A stretch of DNA of 64,000 nucleotides from Lepeophtheirus salmonis (GCF_016086655.4 NC_052141.2:4340001-4404000), one strand, 5' to 3'; positions 1-10,400 are shown, numbered from the stretch's first letter. Numbers and translations are program-made. The notes: generated by a model not told the origin, from the sequence alone.

Positions 1-42
1 GGTTAATTTTATGCAAAAGTTGTGTTTACATACGGCAAAGAC

Positions 43-207
43 CGTGCAGGATTGGACGTGCTGTTCTGGCTGAAGGACTTCTGTCCACGGCAGAACCCCG
101 ACCTGAATCTCCTTAATTACCACATCTGGTATTGAATTGAAAGCAAGGAATGTAGAAAAAGTCGCGTGGAGCGTGTGATTGTGACCAAAAGTGCTCAAAT
201 TGATAAA
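43..207 (+). pseudogene. Tc1/mariner transposase C-terminal fragment
   Basis: Frame 1 reads CPRQNPDLNLLNYHIW followed by a stop and then IESKECRKSRVERV. This is the C-terminal part of a mariner/maT transposase DDE domain: the PDLNPLDY box holds the last catalytic Asp in intact members, and here that Asp is changed (LLNYH). The N-terminal two thirds lie outside the window or are lost. An in-frame stop and the mutated catalytic residue show it is dead. Subfamily not determined. Confidence 0.7.
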
Positions 208-1090
208 TAATGTTATCTAACGACTAATAAACAAGTTCCAATTTAAAAAATCTATAAGTTTTAGTTAAACCGGCTAAGTGTAATTAATTATTCAATGTTC
301 ATTATTTTCCAAGACTTTCTGACGGCCTGGTAAATAAAATCCTCCACTTTTCGTTATTATTATTTCACACCAATATCACTGGTAAATGATTATTAGAGAA
401 TAGTACAACATATAAAATCAAATATGTACACACATAAAATAATTAAAATCCGTTAAAACAAATAAAAATCAAACTAGGGATAATAAAATATTTGAAAATA
501 CAATTAATAGATTCGAGTTTTCTATGATTTCTAGAAAAGTTCCGTGAGATTATGTATTAAAAATAATTGTATAAATAAACAATGTCACACAAGTACGTAA
601 TACAGACACGCCACATGTATCTCATTACTTTTCCCACCAAAGTACTTCTTTAAATTAAATTTTCTCACTGCAACCTGGGCCACTTTTCTTTAGATATGGT
701 ATGTCAGGGGTTCCCTTTTCGCCACCATTGTCTGAGACTTTGGTGGTGCTTTGGACGCTATCCTTCAAGATACATTTTGGGTGTCTTGTAAAAAGGCATA
801 AAAGGGTCCGTTCTACGTTGGTGCTGTTCCAATATTTTGGAAAAAATCCTCCATTAAACTCCCAGTGCTTTCTCCATTCTTTTGCCCTGCATGAAGTCAT
901 ACTCTAATGCCCGCGTCTCATTACAGTGACAGCAGAGGCTCCGCTCATTGTGAAATACTCTCAGGTTGAAGACCATATTTTTTCTAAAAAATCAAAATTC
1001 CTAGATAGCCGATGCTATTCTGTATTCTGCTATTCGCTGTGGAGTCCATCCGTACTATTTTGAAGAGTGATTTGGAACATTCATAACCAG
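208..1090. other. A+T-rich stretch without a recognised gene
   Basis: No recognisable domain. Open frames exist at 655-900 (minus) and 701-907 (plus), which overlap each other. The minus product contains WRKHWEFNGGFFPKYW and many Lys, Cys and Gly residues; I do not recognise it and see no start context or splice sites that would support it. Confidence 0.4.
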
Positions 1091-1099
1091 GCTCATGGG

Positions 1100-1245
1100 G
1101 TTATATATTCTGATCGTGCTAAAGGACAGCTGAAGGGACCACTTCAGCATTGCTATTGCAGGGTGAGTAGTTTCATTGCAGTTTAAAATATCATTTATAT
1201 TATTTAGGCCAAAATTCCTTTGTATTTCCCTAAATAAGTTATTTT
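1100..1245 (-). repeat. Dispersed repeat E, copy 1
   Basis: The minus strand contains ACTACTCACCCTG, then AATAGC, then a GGTCCCTTCAGCT-like stretch. The same ordered string with substitutions occurs on the plus strand at about 16225-16310. An open frame crosses it (1055-1354 minus), but the match to the second copy is better explained as a shared repeat. Full length and class are unknown. Confidence 0.4.
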
Positions 1246-1544
1246 TACCTCTGCATTTCCTAGAAGTGGTGTACTTCCTCCCATTATCTTCCAATATATG
1301 TTCTTGATCTTCATTACTAGTTCTCATTGTTATAACTTTTATAAAAAGATCCAAAATAATCCAAATTATTTGAGTAGCTACGTGTAGTCAATCTAATCAA
1401 ATGTCATGATAGCTAAACTGCTCTTTTCCAAGACATTCTTCAAATAGTTTGGGTGACTAAATTCATTTTGGGTATCGTTTGATAACATATCGGCACACAG
1501 TGGGTAATTTATTTACGTTAGCTTATATCTAAAAGGCCTAAATC

Positions 1545-1989
1545 TTCATTGATAGCTACCCTGATGGTCTCGGGATCAACTCTGAGGTCTTTGGCTAATC
1601 CCTTCATGCTGATTGTTAGTTTTGAATCTACCTTGGCTTTTAGGATGTTGATGAAGGCCTCATCTTCATCTTGTTGTAGCCACTCATCCAAAGAGACTTT
1701 TTGGTGCCCAAACCGGCGTTTTTGGTCTGTTGAATACGGCAGACAATGCTGACATTGACACCGACAATCTTAGCGATGTCCTTTTGGCTTACTTGGGCAT
1801 CAAGGAGATCGTATACCCATGAGGCGTTGGCCTATTGCTCGTTCATTTTTTGTCATAGTATAATTTATGAAATAAAAGGTCTTTGAACAGAAATTAATTT
1901 TTACAAAAACAAATTTTTTAACCAGATGTCTCGTTTACGCACAATAAATTTATATATAATAAACGGCTCATTTTGTACTCCCCACTCTG
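1545..1989 (-). pseudogene. Tc1/maT transposon 5' end with helix-turn-helix
   Basis: On the minus strand from about 1845 the frame reads NEQ, stop, ANASWVYDLL, then QKDIAKIVGVNVSIVCRIQQ, a typical first helix-turn-helix of a Tc1/maT transposase that binds the terminal inverted repeat. It then loses frame after about 75 residues. About 120 bp further out lies CTCATTTTGTACTCCCCAC ending CTCTG at 1989, followed by TA, the usual Tc1/mariner boundary. The catalytic domain is missing and the second terminus was not found. A truncated, inactive element. Confidence 0.6.
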
Positions 1990-2218
1990 TATTTGTGTCT
2001 TTCTTCAAAAAGTTTGCTAGGAAATTTCTACTTTGAGGTAGAAATAGCTCAATAAATCATTTAAACAAGTTTTGATAGTCCCGGATGTTTTATAGTGGTA
2101 GTTTCAACTAGTTGAGAAGATCTTCAGTGATATAACTTAACAATCTTACATCTACAATTGAATGGGATTTTCAGCACATTCTGTGCTGCTAGAATTTATC
2201 ATTGATTCATATGAATGA

Positions 2219-2310
2219 CAAGGCCGTCCTGTATTGATTGATTGTGAGCGGAAGCGAGTGGGGAAGCAGCCTGGTTTGTTGTTTGATAAAAAAGAGAACA
2301 ACGAGCGATC
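2219..2310 (+). CDS. Candidate host exon (first of a possible pair)
   Basis: After an in-frame stop at 2216-2218 the frame reads RPVLIDCERKRVGKQPGLLF then DKKENNERS and meets a good donor, GTAAGAGT, at 2311. Codon choice is mixed and G+C-richer than the surroundings. The exon would end in phase 2, matching an acceptor at AAAG 2413-2416 that reopens the frame used by the next candidate exon. No domain was recognised. The exon could also be an unrelated chance frame; the start is not defined. Confidence 0.3.
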
Positions 2311-2416
2311 GTAAGAGTAAGAAGTCGAAGTGGCAATGAAAATATGCTAATAAAGCCCCTACCTTCTAAATACGGGAACCAACATGTCAAGTTCTACCTG
2401 CGAAGTCAGTACAAAG

Positions 2417-2602
2417 TACTTGGCTGGACGTGACGCTGTCGGCGGACAAATCTGATGATGACTCACCAACGGCACCTCAAACTCTTGTGCAAATTATACA
2501 CAAGAAACGGCAGCTCAACGATATAGATCGTCAGAATCAATACCTTCTCGCACAAAAAGTCTACAAATGGGAGTACAGACGTATACAAAGTGAGTTCAAA
2601 AG
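2417..2602 (+). CDS. Candidate host exon ending in a strong splice donor
   Basis: The frame reads STWLDVTLSADKSDDDSPTA, then QTLVQIIHKKRQLNDIDRQ, then NQYLLAQKVYKWEYRRIQSE, and stops at the consensus donor AG/GTAAGT (2601-2608). The acidic stretch followed by a charged, helix-prone segment rich in Gln, Lys and Arg is unlike the transposase relics. An acceptor is only plausible (CAGTACAAAG at 2408-2416). If the upstream candidate exon is real, the intron would be about 106 bp. I do not recognise the protein; a coiled-coil or adaptor segment is possible. Confidence 0.4.
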
Positions 2603-2639
2603 GTAAGTTGAATTTTCAATTTTCCATATCATATTTTGA

Positions 2640-2990
2640 TGACAGTCACCTTTGGCATATTCCGGGATTACTTTGATCCTGGACATCAGTTCAGATTTTG
2701 TGATGTAGAAGGATCTGTTGGTGTGTCGCTATACTGCACCCAAAACAAAGAAGTTCATAGGGTTGAGTACCACTAAGCTTGGAGGTCAAACACTGGGTCT
2801 ATCCAAGCCCAAAAATAATATCAGTCAGGTTGACCTCATCTTGTGCTTAGGACGCTTTGCTGTTAATTCATAGTCACATCCGGACTCTTCCAGTTCCTTC
2901 TCGACTCTCCAGACAAAGGAACTATCCAAATTTAAGAACTTTGCAAACTCAACATTGTCTTGTACGGGCCGGATTGCAAAAAGGATAATC
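2640..2990 (-). pseudogene. maT/Tc1 transposase relic with internal deletion
   Basis: Read leftward from about 2970 the minus strand gives VEFAKFLNLDSSFVWRVEKE then LEESGCDYELTAKRPKHKM, an N-terminal helix-turn-helix seen in copepod-type maT transposases. After a stop it jumps to LNPMNFFVLGAV, stop, RHTNRSFYITKSELMSRIK, the C-terminal segment that matches VERHTNRHPHSTKASLMDSI of the element at 9092-10426. About 200 residues between the two blocks, including two catalytic Asp, are absent. Last Asp changed to Asn (NPMNF). Inactive. Confidence 0.65.
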
Positions 2991-3630
2991 CTTTTTTTAA
3001 ACAATTGTCGAATAAATAATTCGTTGATATTTGGCTTTTTTTAACTGACGTGCAATTATTCTGGCTTGCCTCCAAAACAACAAAAAACGTCCTACCTCCG
3101 CATGCCCTCAAATTTTGTTGTTAAACAACGGATGTACGCAGTAGTTCATTCCTCTTCAAAATCATAGATTTTGAAACAGAATCCCCATATAACTATGTAA
3201 CTTAAAAGAAAAAGAGTTGGAGACGAAAAGGAATCATTAGATTAAACAATACAAAGGTGTACCTACAGTGTATGATGTATGTATTATATTAAATGAATAA
3301 AGAAGGGATTGTATTCCCCTCCTCCAAAAAAAGGAAATTGAGATTCAAAACTAAGTTCCCCTTCCTTAGTCGATGCAAGATAAGAAAGTAGAAACATGAT
3401 ACTCTGTTTTTAGTTCATAGTAGGGCAAGAAATAGTTAGTTAGTTAGTTCCTTGTATGTTTCAAAGTTATCTAATTGAAAATAAAAAGAATTTTTTTTTA
3501 TTCGCTTTAGATGTTTGAGATTTCCTTCTATTCCCAGTCAAAACTGCACTACAGCTTATTATAATAATTTTTTAGAATAAAGAAAGCGAAATGCACGAAT
3601 AGGGGATGCGCTTTGTTTAATTATATTTGA
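2991..3630. other. No recognised gene
   Basis: A+T-rich, with a short GTTA tetranucleotide run near 3435-3450. Nothing supportable on either strand. Confidence 0.4.
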
Positions 3631-3633
3631 CAG

Positions 3634-3711
3634 TTGGGAAACAAGGCTTCAGAGAGTGGCGTCGTAATGTTGCAAAATAATACCACTCCGAGAATGATAA
3701 TAGCCAAAGAG
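3634..3711 (+). CDS. Candidate host exon, 26 codons
   Basis: Preceded by ATTTGACAG (acceptor-like) and followed by GAG/GTAATA at 3712. It is open in phase 0 and reads LGNKASESGVVML then QNNTTPRMIIAKE. A second strong acceptor (poly-T then ATCATAG) lies 100 bp downstream at 3811, so this could be a small internal exon. No homology recognised; too short to be certain. Confidence 0.25.
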
Positions 3712-3811
3712 GTAATAAGCTTTGATTACTCAATTGTAGCTTTTTGGTTTGAAAAGTTTCCAACACTACAAAGATACAAGACATTTTTTGTGATTTTTTT
3801 TTTTATCATAG

Positions 3812-4085
3812 AATTCTCTCCGCGATGTTTCCATCTCTGCAACCAGTCCAAATAGAGCTTGGCATTTGTTTCTGCAAAATGATTGTTCCTGGAATACTTT
3901 ATGGTATTGGCTCAATTACTCCAAGTTGGATTGACTTATACCCGTCAAATTTTAACAAAACAAACAATTGTTTTAATCTATTTGAAGGTTGCACTTGCAA
4001 AAACAAATATTTAATGACAGCTACAACCTTGATTTTGTCCATTTTCGCAAAAAACCTCATATTCACTCACTCAAACTATTGTTAG
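3812..4085 (+). CDS. Candidate host exon, reading frame unresolved
   Basis: Begins after a textbook acceptor (a run of T then ATCATAG, ending 3811). Two frames are open. One, in phase with the 3634-3711 exon, gives NSLRDVSISATSPNRAW and ends at a stop after about 40 codons. The other gives FPSLQPVQIELGICFCKM and continues about 86 codons with hydrophobic segments and four Cys around FEGCTCKNKY to TAG at 4085, suggesting a membrane or extracellular protein. I cannot tell which, if either, is real. Confidence 0.25.
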
Positions 4086-4522
4086 ATAACAACTGCGTGC
4101 TCAAAAAAGAGGAGACTTTGGAGAATAACTCTCAAACCATGCTGGATGGATGTAGCTACCTTTTATTTACGAGTGCAGCCATTTTGACGATGAGGTCGCA
4201 AACTTTTCATACCCCTCTCGTAGATTAGTTTGTAAATAAGGTGTGGTGTGGATCCAAAATAATATAAGTCCAATAATCATGATAGATAATCGAACTGATT
4301 ATTTCTGGGTTCTGATTATTTAATTGTAGTTTGAGAAACACACCTTATACAGATCCAGCTTGGCCATTTTGGGTCTGGTTTTGCACTTTTAACTTACATT
4401 CCCTGTATGGATGGAGTAGCCCAAGGACGAAATTACATCTTCCAAAAAAGAAGTGACTGGCCACCAGGCCAAAAAAAAAAGAAAAAAAAGTGAAGTAAAT
4501 CTTAGTCACAAAATTTCCTCAC

Positions 4523-4745
4523 TTTTAGATCAGGATTTTTGGCCTACAAACAGCAGAACACATGTAATTTCTATCTCTTGGGGAGGGTCAAACAAGAGGC
4601 ATGCGCCAAGTATCATTATCCGTATAATAGTAAAGATGACCCCCCCCCAAGATCTCCCAGGCCTACCAAAGCTTCTGGCGCTGTTTATCAAGATTATCAA
4701 TTGAGGCGGATCTCATTATGTACAATTGCATTTCATCAAATGTAG
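4523..4745 (+). pseudogene. Tc1/mariner transposase C-terminal fragment
   Basis: LDQDFWPTNS opens the usual DFWPPNSPDLNP box, then the frame slips and a second frame gives FYLLGRVKQEACAKYHYPYN followed by SKDD, the segment that normally follows the last catalytic Asp. The rest of the C-terminus (GAVYQDYQLRRISLCTIAFH) is recognisable only as degraded sequence. At least one frameshift; no N-terminal part nearby. Confidence 0.6.
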
Positions 4746-4819
4746 CTTTCAAATAATAAAAAATATGGTTCTAAACCCTTTAGTTCGTTCGTTAAAGTCT
4801 TGAAAGACTTTCCGAATGT

Positions 4820-4905
4820 ACCTGGACCACGGTTGACCTTCTTTCTGTCAACTTTTTGTCTATTCGGTGTTTTTTCGGTCGACGTTTTGTCTAAGCCCCG
4901 TCTTT
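4820..4905. repeat. Degenerate GTCGACxTTTTGTC-type short repeat
   Basis: Contains repeated units around TTTTTGTCTATTCGG and TCGACGTTTTGTC. It belongs to the same loose family as the GCCGAAATGTCC/TTTGCC units at 18770, 19998, 22225 and 23706: imperfect short tandem-like copies of a 10-20 bp theme. Confidence 0.35.
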
Positions 4906-5210
4906 GACAGAGCCTCATAACTATTAAATCTTTTTTTTTGATATAAATAACAGTCAGTTGATTAAAGTGAAGATATTTTTGACATAGCTTCGATTCATTC
5001 CCCATTTGATTCAGCTTCAACTCATACCAGTTCGTCGAAAAAAAGTTTCCCACAATTTTGTGCCCTTATATCTCGATTAAGTAAAAAGTTTTGCGAATTT
5101 CTATATGAAGTTCCCAGGATTAAGAATATATATATATATTTTTGTGCATTATGTTAATACGAGTCGTTTTTATGGTAAAACTACGACAAAAATAGATCTT
5201 CACTCTCTTC

Positions 5211-5993
5211 GACGCACAGGTTTTCACCAAGGAGATTGTGAACAGCTCAAGTGTAACAGCAGGACCGTCAACAATTATAAAAGGCGCATGTAAGCTACCA
5301 AGGAACTTAAGCAATGCAGTGGAAGTCGGAAAAAAACAAATGTGGATCTGGTGAGCTATAAGGAGGCCACAATCGCCAACTCAAACTCACGAATATATCC
5401 ATTGCAGAGGATCTCTGGGTCGCAAGGTCGACCACATCTCTTTGAATAAAAAGTGGTAAATCCCTCAAAACAGTTAAAAGGCCCTTATTGCTGCAGAAAC
5501 AGCGAAACAAGAAGCTTCAGAGGACCAAAAAACTCTTGAAGGTGAGGAAGCCAAATCCAGTCGACATCGTTGTATTTTCAGATGAGAAGACTTTCATGGT
5601 GGATCCGGTGTTTAACCAACAAAATGACCGGGTATTGATATTCACCAGGTACAGGACCACCAGAAAGCTTGTGCATCACTTAGTATGATGGACCTCGTCG
5701 AATTCAACCCGTGCTCACAGCCAAAGCGGTCCAAAACTTCCTCAGCAATAATCTCCTCAAGAACGTTCTTACTGGGCTAAGGACATTCGGCCTCCCAGAG
5801 TCCTGACTTCAACCCAATGGACTACAGCATCAAGACGCATATCGAGGGCAGGACCTGTAAAATTCTCCACCCTAGCGTGAACTCCCTCATGGCCGCAGAG
5901 GACAAGGCATGGGACTCAATCTTTGCCAAGTATCTTTGGAAAACTTGCACCACCATCCGACCTTATTTTGAGCGCTGCATCGCTGCTGAATGA
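5211..5993 (+). pseudogene. maT/mariner transposase, near full span with gap and frameshifts
   Basis: Successive frames give QLKCNSRTVNNYKRRM (helix-turn-helix), KQCSGSRKKTNVDLV, NSNSRISIAEDLWVARST (second helix-turn-helix), then 5488-5688 RTKKLLKVRKPNPVDIVVFS followed by DEKTFMVDPVFNQQNDRV, with the first catalytic Asp intact in SDEKTF. After LVHHLV the sequence jumps to SPDFNPMDYSIKTHIEGRTC and ends RPYFERCIAAE with TGA at 5991-5993. About 100 residues containing the second catalytic Asp are missing. The family cuts and pastes DNA at TA sites; this copy cannot. Terminal repeats not found. Confidence 0.75.
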
Positions 5994-5999
5994 AGCTAC

Positions 6000-6700
6000 A
6001 TTGATTAAAATGCTAATTATGAAAATACATATCTATTTTATATTTATATATATGATGTATATATAAGTAAATAAGCATAGATGCAAGACATGGATATCTT
6101 TTTTTCCGACGACCCGGTACTTCTTTATTTTCATTAATTTCATTCCTAGAAGAAATTGAACGTAAGCAATGATGGATATCAAGAACTTTGACATAAATTA
6201 CCTATGCACAATGTTCATTAGACCTGTTCACACTTTAACTTTTTTTTCAAACCTTTTAATATTTGACTTTTCCCCCTTCTCCAAGGTTTATAGAAAATAA
6301 ATATACCAGTCATTTGGATTGTGGACCGCAGCTATGCCTGCTGCATGGGCCTTGAAAATTTGTTGTTGGTAGCTCTAAAAAAAGAAAAAAAAACACGTGA
6401 TTGTTTATATTTTTTTTTACTATAGCTTTGTAATGTCTTATTGTATAGCATTGATAGGGTATCAAATCAAAACCTATAAACTTTACTTCAATTGGTGTAA
6501 ATATGTTATTGACCCTTTATTTGTGCTATTATATTTATATTTTTATGCATGTACGTCAAGATAATAAGGACTTAGGAAAATACCAAAAAAGATAGGGGAA
6601 TAAATGGAAAAAATATTATAAAACAAGCATTTCTTAATATCTAGAGTAAAATTTACCCATGGGTACAAATAAAGGGTTTATAACATATATTAGCTTCTAT
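6000..6700. other. No recognised gene
   Basis: A+T-rich sequence without a supportable open frame or domain. A TATATA run lies near 6043-6066. Confidence 0.4.
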
Positions 6701-6704
6701 TTCA

Positions 6705-6800
6705 TATTTAGAGTTGTAAATCTTAAGCAATTTTTAGCATTCAAGTTTAGTTGTTGTTGCCTTTTGGCAACTTGAACAAAGTTTATATTTTCTTAAGTTT
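6705..6800. repeat. Dispersed repeat G, copy 1
   Basis: TAGAGTTGTAAAT followed by GTTGTTGTTG and GGCAACTTGA recurs in the same order at about 60915-61015. Class and boundaries unknown. Confidence 0.35.
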
Positions 6801-6844
6801 TTATCATTGTTTTTTCATTCTTGAAGAGAAAACATTCAAGTATT

Positions 6845-6950
6845 GAGTAATTAGGTGTGAGAGTGCTCTTGAAAAATGAAGAGTAACACTGAGGATTTGT
6901 TGGGGAGTTGTTTGTCTGTTCGTCGACTCTTAATAACTCCAGATAATGTT
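6845..6950 (+). repeat. Dispersed repeat H, copy 1
   Basis: AGTAACACTGAGGATTTGTT then GGGGAG, followed after about 20 bp by GTTCGTCGACTC and AATAACT. The same blocks in the same order are at 16450-16545 (AGTAACACCAATGATTTGTT, then GTTCGTCGATTC). The remaining sequence is diverged. Confidence 0.45.
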
Positions 6951-7639
6951 GAGTATTACAACAGATTAATTATATGATGTATATGATTTAATGAATTCTT
7001 CAAAAGTTCATAAAAAAGTATTTACAAAGGGGGAAAAATTATATTTCATATAATTAATTAACCTAAATTTGTAACTTTTTGTCAAAATCAACTGATAATC
7101 TTAGTAACCGCAGTAAGATATATAGTTTATTGAATGATATGTCCGTATCATGGCCTTTGACCTTGCTGTCTTCCATAAATTGTCTTCGATATCCACCTAT
7201 CAAGTGTTGACACATTATTACTTGAATATTTTTCCATCTTTCTTTGCAAATTTCAATTAGAGGGGTATCTGCGATGGACTCTAGATTTCACACCAGTGAT
7301 TCTCAATCGCATTAAACTTCCGATTTGATGACCCGAATTTTATTTCTTTTGAGATATATACTGAAGTTGATATGACTATGTTCTTTGGATCTGAGTCCTA
7401 CTACTATAAGGTGTATTCATATCTAATTTTATTTATATTTGACGTATGGATTGAGATTAGCATTCAATATCGAAATATAATCTGTTACTTTCATAGTATC
7501 TTATATAACGAACTAATGTCTCTTTGGGAAAAATGACTTCAAAGTTTGATATTTCCACCTCCATGTTTCACTGTAGGAACTCTATTCCTTAGATTGTATT
7601 CCATTTTCTTCCTTGAGAAAAATAAGGTTGATCATTAGT
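6951..7639. other. No recognised gene
   Basis: A+T-rich, nothing supportable on either strand. Confidence 0.4.
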
Positions 7640-7850
7640 AGTATTGAGTCAGATCTTGTTTATTCGGTCTTAGGACCAGTCATATTAGTCCTTGGGACTC
7701 TCAATATTATAACTGAGTAAAAAAAAGTTATCAAGGAACAAAATTTATAAGTTTTAGGACTGATATACTAAACTAAATTAGACCGGACCGATACTGAGCT
7801 GGACGGAACTGCAGTATTCAGTCCTACATAAGGACTACACTACACAAGCC
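7640..7850. repeat. GGACTG-rich dispersed repeat, copy 1
   Basis: Unusual density of GGACC/GGACTG/AGTCC words (for example TAGGACTGATATACTAAACT and GACCGGACCGATACTGAGCT). A second copy with the same order, including TAGGACTGATATGCAGGACT and CTGGACCG, is at 21955-22225. Looks non-coding; a non-autonomous element or degenerate satellite. Confidence 0.5.
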
Positions 7851-7857
7851 AATTGTA

Positions 7858-8190
7858 ACAAAAATTCATTTTTTGTCTCATCTATCAAAAAAATTGAGTT
7901 CCAAATGGAGCCATTTGTATCATAAAATTATCTGGCAAACTCCAGAATAATTTTTGGTGATGTCTTTTCTTGTGTAAATGTGTCTTTATAGTAAGTTTAC
8001 TATGGAGCCCAATACTGACAATCTCCTTTGATACATGCACTGATAGAATGGAGAAAATAAGTATTAGATCCCACGTAGATTTTGTAAGTTTGCCCACTGA
8101 CAAAGAAAATAATAGTATGTAATTTTAATGGTAGGTTTATTTTATTTATTTTTGAGTGAGATACATTATATATAAACAAAAAAAAGGGGT
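7858..8190 (-). mobile_element. Fish-type Tc1 segment, inverted relative to its continuation
   Basis: On the minus strand 8000-7860 the sequence reads KTHLHKKRHHQK, frameshift, LEFAR, stop, FYDTNGSIWNSIFLIDETKN: the Tc1 transposase region around the first catalytic Asp (DETK). The flanking 8060-8180 contains TTTTGTAAGTTTGCCCACTG, ACAAAGAAA and TTTTAATGGTAGGTTTATTT, which I recognise as the subterminal repeat of a widespread teleost Tc1. The orientation is opposite to the transposase part at 8190-8530, so this segment appears to have flipped inside the element. Confidence 0.65.
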
Positions 8191-8530
8191 TGGAGGAAAA
8201 ATAAAATACTGAGTTTAACCCAAAGAACACGATTCTCGCTGTCAAGCATGGAGGTGTGAGAGTGAAAACATTATGTTTTGGCGGTGTTTCTCTGATAAGG
8301 GGAAATGATGACTTCGCCGCATGGAAAGGAGGATGGAGCATCTTCTGGAAGATCTGGCAAATAACCACCTTTCGCAGGGTATGGGTTTTCCAGCACGAAA
8401 ATGACCCAAAACATACGGTCATTGCCAAAAAGGAGTTGCCCAAGAATAACCAAATTAAGGTAACACAGTGACCTATTAAGTCCCCTGAGCTCTATCACAT
8501 CTAAAACCTTTATCTGTTGGCTAACTTACA
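8190..8530 (+). pseudogene. Tc1 transposase, catalytic core and C-terminal part
   Basis: WRKNK, frameshift, NPKNTILAVKHGG, then CFGGVSLIRG, VFQHENDPKHTVIAKKELPK, stops, and SPELYHI match the vertebrate-type Tc1 order (NTIPTVKHGG ... QQDNDPKHTA ... SPDLNPIE). The second catalytic Asp is kept (ENDPKH) while the last motif is degraded (SPELYHI). Several frameshifts and stops. Together with the inverted neighbour at 7858-8190 it forms one dead Tc1 copy. Confidence 0.75.
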
Positions 8531-9089
8531 AAATCAGCAATGGATCAAAAACATATTTCCTTTATTGTATATTTTCCAAATCATCAATGATGTCCTTTAT
8601 CACACTTTGTTGGATGAAAAGCTTTCTATATATGGTTTCATCGAACTTGGAGAAAATTGTTTGCTTTTATTTTTGGTTTTGAAAGATTTTCCACTATAAC
8701 AAAGTCCTTTATTTATAAATTATATTCATATTGTGGCTATGAATAACAAGTTCTTTGTCGATAATATTGTATTTCAGAGTGATTACGGTCTTTTATGATA
8801 TATTATAAAGGGGGGAAATATCAGAACGATCTAAAATACTCTATGATTATCAGGTGATTAAGTTTTAGAACCATCTAATTGTTCTTAAAAGCCTCTAGTA
8901 ATACGCAATCGTGAGATTTCCCCTGAATTCAACTGTTAAGGGTGGCATTACCACTGAAAGTGGTGACATTTCTGGGGGCACCTACAACCGGGGGCAAACC
9001 TCCAAAAACAGGAACGTTGGGTCAATCTACTATATTATTCAAAAGTTATTTCAAAACAAACCTATATAACACATGGGCTGAAAAACACA
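8531..9089. other. No recognised gene; flank of the maT element
   Basis: A frame at about 8925-9055 (GGITTESGDISGGTYNRGQ) is open for about 45 codons but has no start, splice signals or known relatives. The remainder is A+T-rich. Confidence 0.35.
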
Positions 9090-9091
9090 TA

Positions 9092-9117
9092 CAGCGAGCG
9101 GGGATCAAATTGTCGCC
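9092..9117 (+). repeat. Left terminal inverted repeat of maT element
   Basis: Twenty-six bases beginning CAGCGAGCGG and ending TTGTCGCC, matched by the inverted right end at 10401-10426 with one mismatch. Confidence 0.9.
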
Positions 9118-9223
9118 TAATTTAAACCTTGATAACTTGAAGATGACATTATCAAATAAAAAACCGTTTGCCAAATAGGAAAGCTATTCTCGTCAGCTGA
9201 CGATACGTAGTTCAGTTAGCATC

Positions 9224-10302
9224 ATGCCGTCATAATATGAGGAGATAAAAAGCTATAAGTGGAACGAGGAGCTTTCGAGGTCTGCCGTAGTCATAGCATT
9301 GGTTAATAATGGAGGTGAAATCTCCAATTCAATGATTGCTTCAACCTTAGGAGTGAATTTACAGACTGTTCAGCGTATCCATAAGAAGGTAGAGGACACC
9401 TGGGATGTTGATGCCACCATAAAGAAGGCACACAAGGAGGAGGGCGTCGATAGGAAGGTCAGGGACACCGACATTGTCGACAAGGTGAAGAAGATGGTTG
9501 AGCATGGCCTTACCAGATCCATGAAGGCCATGGCGAAGGATCTGGGCTAACATGACAAAACAATAAGGGACTGTGTATCTGAGGATTTAAGTTGCAGGAG
9601 CTACAAGATGCAGGTGGGCCAGATCTTGACCCAGAAGGCAAAGGACAACAGGCTGATGAAGTCAACAAAATTGATCAAGAAGCTCAAGCACCCAAAGCAG
9701 CCCGGGATGCTGTGGGTTTTCTCTGATGAAAATAATTTTGTCAAGATCAGAAGGTCAACAAGCAGAACAACAGGTGGATAGCCACCTGCACCAGCCATGT
9801 GAGGAAGGTAATGAAAACCAAGTTCCTTGCAATGGTCATGGTGTTCGGGGTGGTCAGTAGTGAAGGTCATGTTATGCCTCCCCACATGTTTGAAACGGGT
9901 CTAAAGGTCAATACAGAGGTCTACCTGGATGTTATGGAGAAGGTGGTTCTGCCCTGGATCCAAGGGGTTGCCGGAGACAGGCCCTGGGTGTGGCAACAGG
10001 ACTCAGCACCCTGCCATGTGTCCAAAATCTCCATGCAGTGGTTAACCGAGAACTGTTATGACGTCGTAACCAAGGATTTGTGGCCTCCTAACTCTCCCAA
10101 CCTTAATCCTTTGGACTATTTTGTCTGGGGCTATGTCGAGAGACATACCAACAGACATCCCCATAGCACCAAGGCCAGCCTGATGGACTCCATCAAGGAG
10201 GTATTCGGCAACATGGACAATGAGATGGTCAGAAGAGCCTGCGGCCAGTTCAGAGGCCGTATTGAGGCTGTTATTGATGCCAACGGTGATTATATCGAAT
10301 GA
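9224..10302 (+). pseudogene. maT-family transposase (disrupted)
   Basis: Starts MPS then a stop; the frame from 9236 gives YEEIKSYKWNEELSRSAVV, a helix-turn-helix with LGVNLQTVQRIHKKV, a second DNA-binding part (RSMKAMAKDLG, then stop at 9548), and SDENNF with the first catalytic Asp. A one-base loss just after it (TTTTGTC for TTTTTGTC) shifts the frame; the rest, 9799-10302, is open: MVMVFGVVSSEGHVMPPHMF, QQDSAPCHVS with the second Asp, and NLNPLDYFVWG with the third. Thirty-seven residues separate the last two Asp, giving DD37D, the maT signature. Two stops and one frameshift inactivate it; otherwise full length, about 355 codons. Confidence 0.85.
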
Positions 10303-10400
10303 ATGGCTACTATATACCTATATGCTCGTCATAGTTTTAATTTTCAATAAAAAAGTTAAAAAATGTTTATTTTGTGTTGTTTTTTGTAGAAAAATATTTT

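Noticed and set aside
1055..1354. 99-codon minus ORF
   Set aside because: Part of it is a dispersed repeat also present at 16165-16315, and there is no domain, start context or splice signal.
8942..9178. 78-codon plus ORF
   Set aside because: It crosses the left end of the maT transposon, so it cannot be a single old gene.
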